Source of the DNA: Heterodera schachtii
Taxonomy: Eukaryota; Nematoda; Chromadorea; Rhabditida; Heteroderidae
Reading direction: 5' to 3'
Assembly (NCBI GenBank): GCA_023374025.1
Contig: SIJG01000101.1
Span: forward strand, 62,001 to 126,000
Length of the DNA stretch: 64,000 bases
Below, in pieces: positions 35,101 through 49,730 of this stretch. Numbering within the stretch: position 1 is the stretch's first letter; each line of letters starts with the position of its first letter. A program made the translations under genes and the position numbers. The notes beneath the pieces are model-generated. The model made no database searches, had not been told where the DNA came from, and was given only the letters and a program-made list of their open reading frames with translations.

Positions 35101-38100
35101 TTTTAATATGTTTTTAAAAATATTATTGAACAAATGAGCTCGTATTAATTATGAAAATCAATTGATTTTTTCCCTGAATTTAATCGAAAATTAATTCATT
35201 ATGTAATATATATAATTGAAAAAATAAATTAAAAAAGATTAATCTAAATGAAACGTCAATTCCAAAATGAATATTAGCACTCTATATTCAACAATTATTA
35301 AATGTATAATTAAATATAATTTTAAAGCGATTTAAAATAATAATCTATAATTTTGAGTAACATTTGTAGATTCATTCGAAACTGAAGGCACTTTAAATCA
35401 TATACAATTAAAGAATAAATGTCTTAATAATCATTAAAAAAATTCTTTTATGACCCAAACGGTGATGATTCAAGAAGAGGCGCTCGTCAATTAATAGGTA
35501 AAAAAAATTGTTTTAATTCAATTAGGTAAAAATAAAATAATAACAAAATAAATTAAAAAATTTGAATACTGGCTAAAATACTCAAATTTAAAATTAAGGA
35601 ATATTGAATATAATAAAATATCCTTTCATAAAAAAAGATTTTTAAATTAATTGTCTAAAAAAGCTTGGAGAAAAAAAAATTAAATAAATAGATATTGTTA
35701 TTAAATAATAAAAACTTTCGAGAAAAATACATAAAACATTTGTAGATTCAATAGAAAAGAGGAAGTTACCAGTCCCATACAGATTTAATTGAAGAATAAA
35801 TCTCTTATTTAGTTTAAATGAATTTGATAATCATAACAAGTTAAAACAAAATAATTGAAAATAACAATGAATTATAAAAGTTCGCTACAGAAATATTAAA
35901 TATCATTTTTGAAAATATTATTTAATAATCTATGAATAATCTTTTAAAAATCACCACGAAAACTTAACAAATCTCGAGGGCCTCGACTCTTAATAAAAAA
36001 AAATATGTTTATATAAATTAAATGTTGCAATGAATTAAAGCTAACACATAAATAAAATTTCTTATAAATATACAATTTAAAATTTAAATTAATTTATCAA
36101 TGAAAAATAAAACAATGATCAGTGATAATTAGCCGAATATGTATAGATGCTGACATTAATAGTTTATTCGGTACATCAAGTATTAAATGGAATAAATTGT
36201 GTAAATAATTTTAAAAAAAGGTATTAAAAATTTTAAGATTTAATTAAATTTATCTATTAAGAAAAGAAAATTTTTTATACCGAAGATGATGATGATGTAT
36301 TTTTTAAATTGGGTCTACATTTAAATATAAAATAAGATAAATGCGAAAAAATTAAAATTCGACATACCTCTAGTAAAGCCAACAGCCATGACTAAGCTTG
36401 ATTGCAGAAGGAACATCGTGTATCGATCACAACGTGATTTTATAAAATATTAATGATTTAAAATGATAATATATTTAAAAGAAATTAAAATAAATAATTT
36501 AAAAACAAAAATTATAACATAAAAGATTCAAAATTTAATTTCTTCAAAATTAAAGAAAAAATTATTAATAATGAAATAGTACGTAAAATTTACCTATGAG
36601 TCGACATTTATAAAATAATTCAAATTAAGGTGAAAAAGAAAAAAAATAATTTTTTAAACCAAAAGATTATAATAAAAAGTCAGTATAAAAAAATAATTTT
36701 ATAAAGGAATACTGAATACCGTTGAAAAATGCAATTAACAGTAAAATAAAATTTCCAACTCATTTTATTATAAAAAATAAAATTTTTTGTTTTCCACCAT
36801 GAAAATAAATTACTTTAAATTAGAAATTGTTATTAGAGTGTTAAAAAACATTTTCATTGCATAGAATTTTTTTCTGCTGATTTTTACAATATTTTTAATT
36901 TTCTAATACTATTCGAAAGAGAAATATGCCAATATTTATGTTGAATAAACAATTTGGGTTTGAATAATTAATGTCTCCTAAAAAGGTGCGTTTTCCAAGA
37001 CACTTCGTTAATTATAGGGGTCAAAAAGTAGTTAAATTTATAGAAATATATTTGGAAGTAATCTGCCAAATTTTGTTAATATAGCTTTAGTAGTAAATTT
37101 GTTTTGGTTTTTTAAATAAAATTTTTGTTTAATTCCATCATAATATATTTAAACAGAAATACCATGAATTCACTTTTTTTTTATCATGTTTCTAACTTTT
37201 TAAGAATCAGGTATATTAAACAAATTTAAAATAATTTTTGGATAAAACAAAGAGTTAAATTTCAAAAAATTGGTTATTTGAAAAAACAAAATAATATAAT
37301 TTCTTTGATTCGATTTTTGTAAAATTAATTTCCGTTTGTTATTTATTATTTACCACAAATATCCTTAATAAACATGAAAAAGTTAATAATTTCGATTTTA
37401 TATGAATAAACAAAAACATTATATCAATTTCATTAATTGACGACTTTTTTATATTTGTCAACAGCTTCACAGGAAATGCTAATTTTTCGAAAAAAATTAG
37501 CGGATTTTTTTGGGAAATTTGTGCGATGCGGAAGGCATTTGAGGGGGTACCTGAAAGAAAATTGAAAATTTTGCTCCAGTAATACCTAAATTTGTTTTAT
37601 AAACAGCTCAATTCTTCATTTTGGAAATTTCCATTCCTTTTCACAAATTTACATGAGTAATTTCGTGTGCCGGCAATTTTCATTTGAAAAAACTAATTTC
37701 TATTTTAATTATATTCAAAAATTAATAAATTAAAAACCAAAAAATTCAAATAAAAAGCAAGATCTATTTGAAATAAACTTAAATGCCTTAAAGATTACTT
37801 TGATAATGAAGCGATAAAATAATTATAACTATTGAAACATAATGTCGTGATAATTTGCACTTTGAATTTTCTAAAATAATATTCGTAAAATAAGAGCTTT
37901 TCAAGAGAGAGCGGACAATGATTGAGATCACAAGAATTCTTTTAAAAAATCCTTTTTTCTTTATATATTAGAATTAAAGGATATAAATTATATATGAAAT
38001 GAATAAAAAGGTAAAATGATTAAATTTGTGTAAGTTAAGTAATTAAAAACTAAATTTCGGCTAAATAAATATATTATTTTAATACAAAAACAGAGGTATA

Positions 38101-41100
38101 AAATTTTGATGTAAGATGCAGTTAAAAATTATATTTCAAGATAGAATTTTCAAATAAAGATATTTTATATAAATGTAAAGAAAACATATTATAGTAAAAT
38201 TAAAAAATTTTACAACAAAAATTTTTTCAATTTTATTAAATTATGCAATAATCAATCTCATTTAAACAAATAAATAATGAAAAGATTAATACAATTTCCA
38301 ATTTAATTCAATTATTTTTGATTGCGATTTGCCACTAATAGCAGCCACAGCAATTGTAACCACGCCCTGCTCCATGAAGGAACAGCAAAGATTCGTCATG
38401 TCAATATACCTCCACAAAATACACAAATTTACCCAATGTCAAATGGAACTGAAACTAAAATATATTTATTAAAATTCATTGATTGCAAAAAAATACGGCG
38501 TCATTTAAAAAAAATACCATGCAAATTCTATGGGAATAATTTTTGCAGCAAATTTTTAAATATTTTAAAAAACTAAATTATAATTAAAAAAAGTAATATA
38601 AAAAGCAAATAAAAAGAAGCATTATAATTGTTACTATCAACATAGAAATGAATGATAATTTCTATAAACTATTGAATTCCTTTTAGGGTTTGTTTTATCA
38701 AATATCTAAAAAATGTCAGATGAATTAAACGAAATTAATTTCAGAATTTGCGTATTATAGCAAAAAACGAATAGCGAATCTTGTATTAATCAGAAAACTT
38801 TTGCAATGGGAAAATACAAATGAAGTTTCAATAAAAGGGGCAAATACAAAAATATAAAAAATATAATATAAAAAATCAAGGAAAAAAAAAGAAAATAAAT
38901 TTTTCAAAAGTCGTTTGAAGCAAATTATTTTTAATATTTAAAATAATTATAATATATTTTGTATAGTTATCCCAAAAAGACAAAAATTCGTAATGGTCAA
39001 GATATATGAAAGTTTAAGCTGTTATTTCATACATACAATTATTTTATTTTTGTCAATGCTTATTTTGGTCAACAAAAAATGTCGTGGTATTTTTGGGCTC
39101 AACTTTTATATATACAATTAGTTAAATTTTTATCCGTAAATAAATACAAAAAAAAATTCTTTTAAAAATAAGTACCTTAACATAAATATAACGAGGTAAA
39201 GCAAGATTAAAAATAAGAAAGGTTCATTAATCGATAACAAAAAAATGCTATCTTCTTTACAGGTATATTTTTAATAACAACTAACTTTTATTTGTTTGCA
39301 TATTTAAAATGATAATTAAATACATGCAGATTATAAGAAATAAAGATTCAAAGTCATAATATTACATTTTAAATGAAACGGCAATTTTAAAATGTGTATT
39401 ATTAGTCGTTCTATTGAGCTGGATTATTTTATTAACCAATATCTAATAAGAATATACTTACAAAAATGGAGGATGTAATAAATAATTGAAAAATTATTTA
39501 AAAACTCAGAGTGATATATAAAACAAGAATCGCAATTTTGAGAAAAAATACGAGTGATGTTAATTCAACAGAAAACAGGCAATTACAGTCCATTCAGATG
39601 TAATTAAATATTAAACCAACCAGACATTCACACAATTGCGGGCCACGACTCTTAATAGTTAAAAAATAAGATCATCATAGAATATTGCGTAAAATAAAGC
39701 AAAAACAAAAATTAAATAAAATATTTATTTATTTTGAAAATAAAATTTACTTCGAATAGAAATGTTTGTTTATTCATAATAAAGATGACCATGAGAAAGA
39801 AAAAAATATAGCAAATTAGACAAAATAGATTGATCGAGAAAATTACCAATGCTTAATTTAAATGAATATATTTAAAATAATCCCTCAAAAACAAAAAAAA
39901 TTAAACAAATTTATGTTTGTTTTTATGGAATTTCAATATTTTTATTATTATTACAGCTAATCAGAAAATAGAATAAAGCATAGATAAACGTCTACATATA
40001 TTGAACATATTGAGAGTTAAACTTATGTACAATACACAAAACAAGCACAAAGTCTTCGAGGCATGGGAAAATAACCAATGCACGAGGGAAAGATTAAAAA
40101 ACAAAACATACAGAAAATAAAAACATATGGCATGATATATAAAAAATAAATTGTATCATTATATCAAGTATATGCAATATATTGGTAAAGAAATTATAAA
40201 TAAAAAATAAATAAAAGAAAAAATAGATAATTCTAAAAAAAATTTAATATTTGACAAATAGATCAGGGATGTGATCAATTCTTATGAAAAAGCTGAAGAA
40301 CGATGGCATTCTTGAAATAAGTAATTTAAAAATAATCAAATTTAAATAAAGTAATAATGAACTTTAATAAAAAATTTCATAAATAGAAGATGAAAGGATA
40401 AAAATATTTATAAGAAAAAATTCTGGTCATACAGAAAATTGCAAAACAGCAAGCGCGAGTAAAAAAACGCGTAAAAATAAAACAACAACGAATTAAATTT
40501 AAAAAAGCTGAACATGCTAAAAATATACAATAAATTAAAGGTTGCAACTTAAATTTTAAAAATTCATTTATCGTTTAGCCCACTTTGGAGTCGAAAACGT
40601 TTAGGGTATTGATGTCAATTTACTTCAATTACATATTTAATGAAGTTTCCTTTGTATTGATAAAAAGAAGACATTTAAAAATTAAGATTTGGAAATAATA
40701 AATAAAATAAAAATTATCAAACTTTTTATATATTAATAAAAATATTTGAAAAAATTAACTTTCTAAGAGAAAATATTTGGTTTTCGGGACTTAATAGGCA
40801 TTTTAACGCGCAATAACTTTTTATAGAGAAAGTTCAGAGAAAAAATAATTTAAATTATTTATTAATTTTTCGTTCGTTGTTAAAATTTTTATTTTATATA
40901 TTATGTATGTAAGCATAAATTATTTTCTAATTGACGAATACGAAAAATGTGGGTTGTGCTCTTGGTTCTGTTCATAATTTTTCTTTGGATCAGTTCCCCT
41001 CCAATTATTTGTTTTTCTTCTAATTCTTAAAATTATTTCTTTTTTCGATGGAAATTCAATACAATTTAACAATTCCGTTAGAATTTTTAGTTTAATCAAA

Positions 41101-41424
41101 AATCTAAAAAACAAGACAACATTTTTTACCTGCAATTCGCTAAAGTTTTTAAATTTTTGCTACGAAAAGACACAAAATTGGCAATTTTTTGTGTAAAACT
41201 TTTAAGAAATCGGTTAAAATTTCAAAAATTTCCCCGGCGGCGCCTACCGGCGCAGACGGTACACAAAAGTTCCATTTATTTTTAAATTGTCAAAAACCGT
41301 GATGCTCTACGAATTTATAAAATGTTGAACTTTCTAATACATTTTGATCAAAAAGTCAATATATTTATTTTATTAAAAGGGGTTGGTTGATCTCTAGCCG
41401 TTCTGCCAAATGATTAAATTTGAT
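32162..41424. other. Long AT-rich repeat mosaic
   Basis: More than 9 kb without a supportable gene. It is composed of eroded blocks shared with other parts of the window. For instance, 34997-35150 (GAACCTTTCCTATAACAGTT, TATTATTGAACAAATGAG) matches 42893-43035, and 36113-36170 (GTGATAATTAGCCGA..) matches 11297-11335. 38330-38450 is a small GC-richer island that could be an old exon. 41225-41262 is a GC-rich hairpin (CCCCGGCGGCGCCTACCGGC). Confidence 0.5.
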
Positions 41425-41594
41425 TTAACCGAAATTTTAGTGATGAAAATTTTTTGAAAAATTTCGGCTTCGGCGCTTCGAAAACATCGAAAACTTCGGG
41501 TTTTGGGCTTCGAGCTTCGAACTTCGCCTTCGAATAAAAATTGGGCTTAGCCTTCGGCTTCGAATGCTAAGCCGAGCTTTGCCCAGCCCTGTTT
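41425..41594. mobile_element. Truncated hAT-like end with CTTCGGCTTCG subterminal repeats
   Basis: The right end reads GCCGAGCTTTGCCCAGCCCTG (to about 41591), whose complement begins CAGGGCTGGGCAAAGCTCGG, a hAT-type terminus. It is preceded by repeated CTTCG/TTCGGCTTCG units. No matching left terminus was found, so the element is probably truncated. Confidence 0.55.
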
Positions 41595-41595
41595 C

Positions 41596-41930
41596 CAACA
41601 CATTATTCCGCGTCGAATACAATTAAAATTGAAGAAAATATAAAATATTTTTGAAATAATTTCTATATATCTTTTTAAATATAAATTACCGATATTTTTG
41701 ACCCGTAAATAAATACATAAAATTAAACTTTATACAAATACTTAAATAAATTATCTAACGAATATAAAAAACTTTAGATATTTTAAGATTGGAAAGAATT
41801 ACAATTCATTAAATGCAAATAATAAATAATTTTCAACTTCTTTTAACATAATTCTCTGTTTTTTCTATTGTTTTTTGTTTCTCTCTCGCCTTCTCTCTCT
41901 CACTTTCTCTTTGTCTTCTCTTCCTCTCTC

Positions 41931-41980
<50 letters not shown>

Positions 41981-42440
41981 CTCTCTCTCTCACTTCGCTG
42001 ATTCACTCCATTCTATCAAATTCCTTTTCTCTCTCGCTCTTGTTTAGGAGCATTCTAAAGCCGTTCAATGTAATTTCATTCGTCAGTTGCTGCACGATTT
42101 CGTCCTTTATTTCAAAGTGTCGTTTGAAATTGGCATTTAATCTCCAAATTCAAATATTTGTTAAAATAATGGGAGTTTTCTTCTACTTTGCTAAATATTG
42201 AATATTTTCTTTTTTTGCAAAATTTTTTAGCGCAAAATCTGTTTTTTCTTTAAAATCGTTCAAATTTTCCCCGGCAAAGCCATCGCTGCTTCACCCATTT
42301 TATTGCATTTGAAAATTTTGATGTGTCCTTTGACTTGCAAATATTCCCCTTTAATTCCTTTGAATTTGCTTATCGATCCTGTAAAAAGGTTCTTGACTGA
42401 TCCAAACCCAGCTCTAAATGATCAAAGAACATTTCCATAA
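41596..42440. repeat. Dispersed CT-microsatellite repeat, copy 3
   Basis: It begins CACATTATTCCGCGTCGAAT and runs through a long (CT)n tract (about 41880-41995), TTTCATTCGTCAGTTG, TTTATTTCAAAGTGTCG, CATTTTATTGCATTTGA and GATGTGTCCTTTGA, colinear with 7166-7925. The serine/leucine frame at 41875 is an artefact of the CT tract. Confidence 0.8.
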
Positions 42441-44257
42441 GTAAAAATACCAATTTGATGTAGGATTTGTTACGACTATAAATTTAGAGAAAAAATATAC
42501 AAAAGTATATTATTAATTACATGCCAGATTCAATAAATAAAGGCTCAAAGTTATAATTCACCATTTAAATAAACAACTTTTAAAAAGTGAATAATCTTTT
42601 AAAACGCCCGACAGGGATAAGCATAAAGTGGATCTCGTCGATTAACATATAAATATGAAATGAAAAAATAATTGAAATATGACGAAAAAACATATTTATT
42701 AAAACATTTTAAAATAAAAATAATTTTTTATATTGTACAATCCTAAAAATATGCACAAATTACTAAGGAACAAAAAACATATATTAAACGAATTAAAGAA
42801 AAAATTAATTTATAGAAATGCACCTAAGAAATAAAAATATAACATAAATATTATTTAAAAAAATACATTCTTTAAATTAACGTAAAATATACATATTTGT
42901 ATGTAAAAAAATCATACTGACGAAAATTTATTTGAACCTTTCCTATAAAAGTTTTTAGTAAACAAAGAAGATGGATTGAAATTTTTTAATGTTTTTAAAA
43001 ATATTATTGAACAAATGAGATCGTATTATTTTTTTTTCTCTGAAACTTAATCGAAAATTTAAACAACAAATCTTGTTCATCATATCATATAATTATATAC
43101 AACTAAAAAAGATTAATCTAAGTCAGCAAAAACTAAAAATAAGAAAGTTTCATTAAAACAGCAAAAAATGATAATTGAGCAAAATATATATTTAAATAAA
43201 AAAATTTACATAAAATTTTATTAATTTTATAATTTTTTTGAAAGAAACATAGGTTAAAAAAACATACTCTTAATAAAAATAAACAAAAATATCCAATAAT
43301 AGATAAATTATTTCGGAACTCAGAAAAAGTAAAAACAAATAATAATTTTACGAAGTAATGGAAAATCTTTCAAATAATGTAAAATTTTCTAAAATTATAA
43401 AATACAAATAAAATTAATTAATGTATAAATAGCTATTAAATCTCATAAGAAATCTTTAAATAATTTTTTATAGCATTTTACTATTTTAAAAATATAACAA
43501 ATAATATTAAATGCTAATTTCCCTCCCCATTTGGAAAATGTTCTTTTAATCACATAAATTATAGTAATTTAAATTTAAATACAAATATTTGGATATAAAA
43601 TTACAATTATTCGCCATACTTTCAAAAACATATAAATATATATTTTTAATACTAAAAAAATTATTATTGGAACACAGAAAAAGTAAGAAAATAATGATTT
43701 TTTATAAAAGTGACGAAATTCTTTCTTCAAATTTTAAAAATAGCTGAATAAAGAGGCTTGAACAAGAATTTCCGAAGCAGATAATCTTAAAAATTAAAAT
43801 TTTTCTATTATAAAAAAAATTAATTTTGTTTTCAAACAATATAGAAAAGTAACTCTAATGATTCAATACAACATACATATCTTTATAGACAAAACTTAAC
43901 AAAAAACAAATGATTTCATGATAAAAATACTTAAAAGAATAATAAAAATAATAAAATATCTGAAAAAAAATTAATTTAGCTAAGAGGAAATATTTTTAAA
44001 AGGATAAATAAATTCGGTACAACAATTTTAATCAAAAATAATACAAAAAATGATATGTTGTTTTTAAATTGCTTAAATTTGTTTGCGTGCATTAGAAGAA
44101 AATTGAGAGGTCAAAAAATGATCACAAATCTAAAAAAAAATGCTGTAGTTAATTTTTAATTATACATTAAGACAATTATAAAATAAATCTAATAAGAACA
44201 AACATTTTTAATCCTATTCTATGAAAAAAAAATATTCTTATCATTAATATAAGAGAC
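42441..44257. other. AT-rich repeat mosaic
   Basis: No gene seen. It shares a block with 34997-35150, and repeats short phrases such as ATAATCTTAAAAATTAAAATTT (43783) that recur at 46480. Confidence 0.5.
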
Positions 44258-44563
44258 TTTCAATAGGACTCGGTTAATAACTGATTTTTCTATACTCCAT
44301 AATCTTAAATTTCAACTTTTTAATTAATTGGCGCAGTCGACGGGCCAGCGGACAACAAAAAAACAAATGACGTTGAATAAGGCAAAAAATTGCTCAAGTC
44401 TGGGCACGGCGGTGGAAGTCTCCAGCGCCCTTTCTGAATTGCGCCGTTTTCGCCACGTGATGAGTCATTGCCATGAATTTGCGCTTTAAATTTTAAATTT
44501 CAATAGAACTCGGTTAATAACTGATTTTCATATACTCCATAATCTTAAATTTCAACTTTTTAA
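44258..44563 (+). mobile_element. LTR-retrotransposon relic with tRNA-Ser-type primer binding site
   Basis: Two 66-base direct repeats (44258-44323 and 44498-44563, three differences seen) flank a 174-base GC-richer insert. Six bases after the first repeat lies TGGCGCAGTCG (44329-44339), the exact complement expected for a tRNA-Ser 3' end (CGACTGC-G-CCA). It sits where a primer binding site belongs. A start codon follows at 44367 and opens a 40-residue frame (MTLNKAKNCSSLGTAVEVSS..) ending at 44489, which could be the start of gag. This looks like 5' LTR end, PBS, leader and truncated gag, then a second LTR end after a large internal deletion. The LTR 5' parts are not recognisable. Confidence 0.6.
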
Positions 44564-44699
44564 ATATTCGTTTTTTTCTATAAAATTATTTGTTTGAAAA
44601 ATTTTTATAGACAAATTAAAATTTTATAATTTATTAAATGGCATAAATTTAAAAATATTAATAATTGATGATTAAAACTAATTCACCACTAACATTTAA

Positions 44700-46490
44700 C
44701 AAAACACGAGTAAATATTATTAAACCAAATCATAATATAATTTTAAAGGCATATTTTTAATAAAATAACTATTTAATTTGTTAATAAAAAAGCATATTGA
44801 AAATAATTATTTATTGATATTAATGGCCGCTGCAGGGATCTTATTCCAAAGTTTAATCTATTAAAGAAATTATTTGGTTTTGTTCGTATGCCTTTTAACT
44901 CTTAAAAATAATTGTCTACGGGGTCTTTATGAAAATATGAAAAGTTTACCTGCGTTGAGGCTGGTTAACTCTTTAATAATTTTAAAGCAGATTGTTAAAA
45001 TGGTGCTATTTAATTTTTTAATTTATATTTAATACAATAAAATCAAACTCAAAAAAAGAACTAAAGAATTATATTTTTACAAAAAATGTATTAAATCTAT
45101 TAATAACTTTCTTAAAATTTTTAAAAAGCTGAACAAAAATGGCAATACTTAAAAATAAATTCTTCTGTTTTTCTCAAAAAATTATTTTTAAAAAATTTGT
45201 GAAATTTTCCATAAATAGTAAAAAATACTCATATAAATTAATTAATTACTGTAAAAATTTTTAGGTTTCATAAAATAAAGCAAATAGTGGCACCTTTTCT
45301 ATACATTGAAGAGATTTCAACCTATGAACATAGAGTGAAGACAGCGGGAACTGTCCAAGCGCCGAAAAAATGTTCAAATTAATCAAATACAATAAATGTA
45401 TTAAAAATAAAATACTAAAAAGCATTGAAAGTGCATTTCCTGATAAAAAACAATTAGTTAAATTTGATAATTTCATAAATGGAATATATAAATTTTTCAA
45501 AAATGAGACTATTACATTTTTAAAACCTTAAAGATAAACCATAAGGTAATTTTAAAGGCTAGTTGGATAATTTTAAAACTATAATACCACAGAACTAATA
45601 AAACCTAAAAATTTTTATTTCTTTTTTGAAAGATATATCAGATAATAAACAATGATTTAAATGCAGATTCATTTTAAATATAAACGCCCACATTGTGTCA
45701 GCATTTTTCGTCGAATTGGAATCAAAGAATTTAAGTATTTTATTGAAAATATAGCAAATTTAACAAAATAACTGCTCAAGAAATTTACTAATACCTAATT
45801 TAAATAAATGTATTTAAAATAATCTCTCAAAAACAAAAAATTAAACAAATTTATGTTTGAATTATCAAATTTAAATATTATTACAGCTAATCAAAAAATA
45901 AAATAAAGCATAGAAAACGTTTACATATACCAAAAGTTTTTAAATTTAAATTAATTTGCCGTTGAAAGTAAAAACCATAACAATAATCAATATTTTGTTC
46001 TTCTAAAGTTGCTAAACAAAATTTGAAATAATTTCTCCCACGCTGCAAGATTTATTTATTTTTTATTGTGCTGATAAGGATTTGCAAAAAACATTAATTC
46101 CATATTTTTACAAACAAAAAATAATAATACATGAATAAAATGTACAAAAAATAAAATTCAAAAAAGGAAAACAAACCGCGAATTTACAAAAAAATAAGCA
46201 ATAAATATTGTAATGAATGTAATGAATTTTTAGAATGGATTATATTTTAAATGAAACAACTTGAAAAAAAATTAATATGTTAATAATTTAAAAAAATGAA
46301 TGTCATATATTAGTTTAGATCGAATTAAGGATTTAGTAGTACAGAAACCATATATAACAAACTGTGCTATATTCAAAAATAGCAAAAATATTCCTTTTAA
46401 TAATAGATAATTGTTAGCAAAAATATTCGAAAACAAAGAATCTCTTAATTATAAATAAGTTTGGCTATTTCCCGACGCCGATAATCTTAA
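44700..46490. repeat. Segmental duplication, copy 1
   Basis: This is a near-identical partner of 48050-49730 in direct orientation. It contains about 125 bases (44887-45012) missing from copy 2, and a few single-base differences (for example AAGCGCCG against AAGCTCCG). It carries AATGGCCGCTGCAGGGATCT near its start and CCCGACGCCGATAATCTTA at its end. Short frames inside are not genes. Confidence 0.9.
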
Positions 46491-48049
46491 AAATTAAAAT
46501 TTTGCTATTATAAAAAAAAAATTAATTTTGTTTTCAAAAAATATAGAAAAGTAATTTTAAAGAATGAAACTACATATGAACAAATATTGCAAAGACCACA
46601 TGCCCATGTGGCGCTTTTGTATCGAGAATGATTTAAAACGGAGAAAAACAAATTCTTTACCCATAAACATCAAACGAAGATTTAAAATAAAATGTAATAA
46701 TACTAATAATAAATTCATTCAAACAATTTAATACATATCTAATTAACAATTCCTTCTATAATTAGTAATAAAAGTAAAATTCACTCTTTTGTATATGAGA
46801 GAAAGAAAAAATATAAAAAAATTATAACAACGATTCTTATTTTTGTGCCATAAATTTATGAAACCCCAAAAAATTCAAATTGTATTATGGAGATTTAAAA
46901 AATTTAATTTGCTGACCATTCAAAAACCTAAACGAGCAAAGAGTTAAAAAAACGCATAACCTAAATAAAGAATATAAAACAGAAGATAAATTTATTTTTT
47001 ATCGTGGTGGCGGCGACCACTCAGATTTCTTTCAATGGAAATCGGATCAATATTTAATAATTAAAATTATGCAAATTTCTATACAAATTTTTAAATAAAG
47101 TATTACCAAAATTTGCAAAATAAAATAAATGCAAAATAAAATTCATATAATTTTAATGAAATTTAAATCTTAGTCAATTTGTTAAACATAAAATATAAAA
47201 CAATGAATCTAATGACAAAATAATAAGATGAATCTTACTGATTTCAGTACTTAATACTCTCGCCCACCAATTGAAACCATTCTTTGGAATTAAATAAGAT
47301 AAATAAACATTATAACTGAACCATTATATAAAATGGTAACTGTTAGCAAAATTTTTGAAGACAAAGAATTTATCTAATTAAAATTAATTTGACTTATCTA
47401 TAGAAACAATTTTTCCGACACCAATAAGCTGTAAAGACAAGTAATTAAATAACGGAACGCTCAATGAATATAATGTCAAAAACTTTTTTAAAAATAATCA
47501 TTATAAAGACGGTTATTTGAGTTGTCCAACTCTCAAATGGTAGTTTAAGGAACGAAGTGGACAAAATTGTACAGTTAGGGACACAAAAGTAAAAATATAA
47601 AAAATTAATAGATGAAAAAAGAAAAAATCTAAAAAAAGTGTTTAGGAAAAGTTAATAAAAGTAAATTAAAAGCATTATTTATACATGAGAATACTTTGAA
47701 GAGATACATATATGAAAAAATGACCGAAGAATTAATTAAATTAATTTTCAGAATTTGGGTAAAATTAATTTAAAAAATAACTAATAAAAGGCAGAAAATT
47801 TCGTCAGAGAGTTGGTAAATATGTGAAATTTTTTTTTTTTTTCGTAAGTCATGAGTCTTGACAGATAATAAATAATCATATTAAATGCAGGTAGATTTTT
47901 AATTAAAATGTCTTATTTGATAATTATTTAAAAATATAATGAAAAAATAATTCTTTTATAAATTTACAAAGGACAAGATGAGCTCTTTCAAAAATTGCTG
48001 TTTCATAATGACAATGAAAGTAATAAATGAGTTTACAGCAAAATTTTAA
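46491..48049. other. AT-rich spacer between the duplicated segments
   Basis: No gene seen. 47513-47592 (GAGTTGTCCAACTCTCAAAT..) is copied at 49850-49925, after copy 2. Confidence 0.55.
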
Positions 48050-49730
48050 AAACACGAGTAAATATTATTAAACCAAATCAAAATATAATTTTAAAGGCAT
48101 ATTTTTAATAAAATAACTATTTAATTTGTTAATAAAAAAAGCATATTGAAAATAATTATTTATTGATATTAATGGCCGCTGCAGGGATCTTATTCCAAAG
48201 TTTAATCTATTAAAGAAATTATTTGGTTTTGTTTAATTTTTTAATTTATATTTAATACAATAAAATCAAACTCAAAAAAAGAACTAAAGAATTATATTTT
48301 TACAAAAAATGTATTAAATCTATTAATAACTTTCTTAAAATTTTTAAAAAGCTGAACAAAAATGGCAATACTTAAAAATAAATTCTTCTGTTTTTCTCAA
48401 AAAATTATTTTTAAAAAATTTGTGAAATTTTCCATAAATAGTAAAAAATACTCATATAAATTAATTAATTACTGTAAAAATTTTTAGGTTTCATAAAATA
48501 AAGCAAATAGTGGCACCTTTTCTATACATTGAAGAGATTTCAACCTATGAACATAGAGTGAAGACAGCGGGAACTGTCCAAGCTCCGAAAAAATGTTCAA
48601 ATTAATCAAATACAATAAATGTATTAAAAATAAAATACTAAAAAGCATTGAAAGTGCATTTCCTGATAAAAAACAATTAGTTAAATTTGATAATTTCATA
48701 AATGGAATATATAAATTTTTCAAAAAATGAGACTATTACATTTTTAAAACCTTAAAGATAAACCATAAGATAATTTTAAAGGCTAGTTGGATAATTTTAA
48801 AACTATAATACCACAGAACTAATAAAACATAAAAATTTTTATTTCTTTTTTGAAAGATATATCAGATAATAAACAATGATTTAAATGCAGATTCATTTTA
48901 AATTTAAACGCCCACATTGTGTCAGCATTTTTCGTCGAATTGGAATCAAAGAATTTAAGTATTTTATTGAAAATATAGCAAATTTAACAAAATAACTGCT
49001 CAAGAAATTTACTAATACCTAATTTAAATAAATGTATTTAAAATAATCTCTCAAAAACAAAAAATTAAACAAATTTATGTTTGAATTATCAAATTTAAAT
49101 ATTATTACAGCTAATCAAAAAATAAAATAAAGCATAGAAAACGTTTACATATACCAAAAGTTTTTAAATTTAAATTAATTTGCCGTTGAAAGTAAAACCA
49201 TAACAATAATCAATATTTTGTTCTTCTAAAGTTGCTAAACAAAATTTGAAATAATTTCTCCCACGCTGCAAGATTTATTTATTTTTTATTGTGCTGATAA
49301 GGATTTGCAAAAAACATTAATTCCATATTTTTACAAACAAAAAATAATAATACATGAATAAAATGTACAAAAAATAAAATTCAAAAAAGGAAAACAAACC
49401 GCGAATTTACAAAAAAATAAGCAATAAATATTGTAATGAATGTAATGAATTTTTAGAATGGATTTATATTTTAAATGAAACAACTTGAAAAAAAAAATTA
49501 ATATGTTAATAATTTTAAAAAAATGAATGTCATATATTAGTTTAGATCGAATTAAGGATTTAGTAGTACAGAAACCATATATAACAAACTGTGCTATATT
49601 CAAAAATAGCAAAAATATTCCTTTTAATAATAGATAATTGTTAGCAAAAATATTCAAAAACAAAGAATCTCTTAAATATAAATAAGTTTGGCTAATTATA
49701 AGAACAAGAATTTCCCGACGCCGATAATCT
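48050..49730. repeat. Segmental duplication, copy 2
   Basis: It is colinear with 44700-46490 except for the 125-base gap and minor changes. It ends at CCCGACGCCGATAATCTTA, after which the sequence jumps back to the start of the duplicated block. Confidence 0.9.

Noticed and set aside
45261..45500. 79-residue frame also present at 48484-48723
   Set aside because: The two copies are simply the segmental duplication. The block also recurs decayed at 8.9 kb without the frame.
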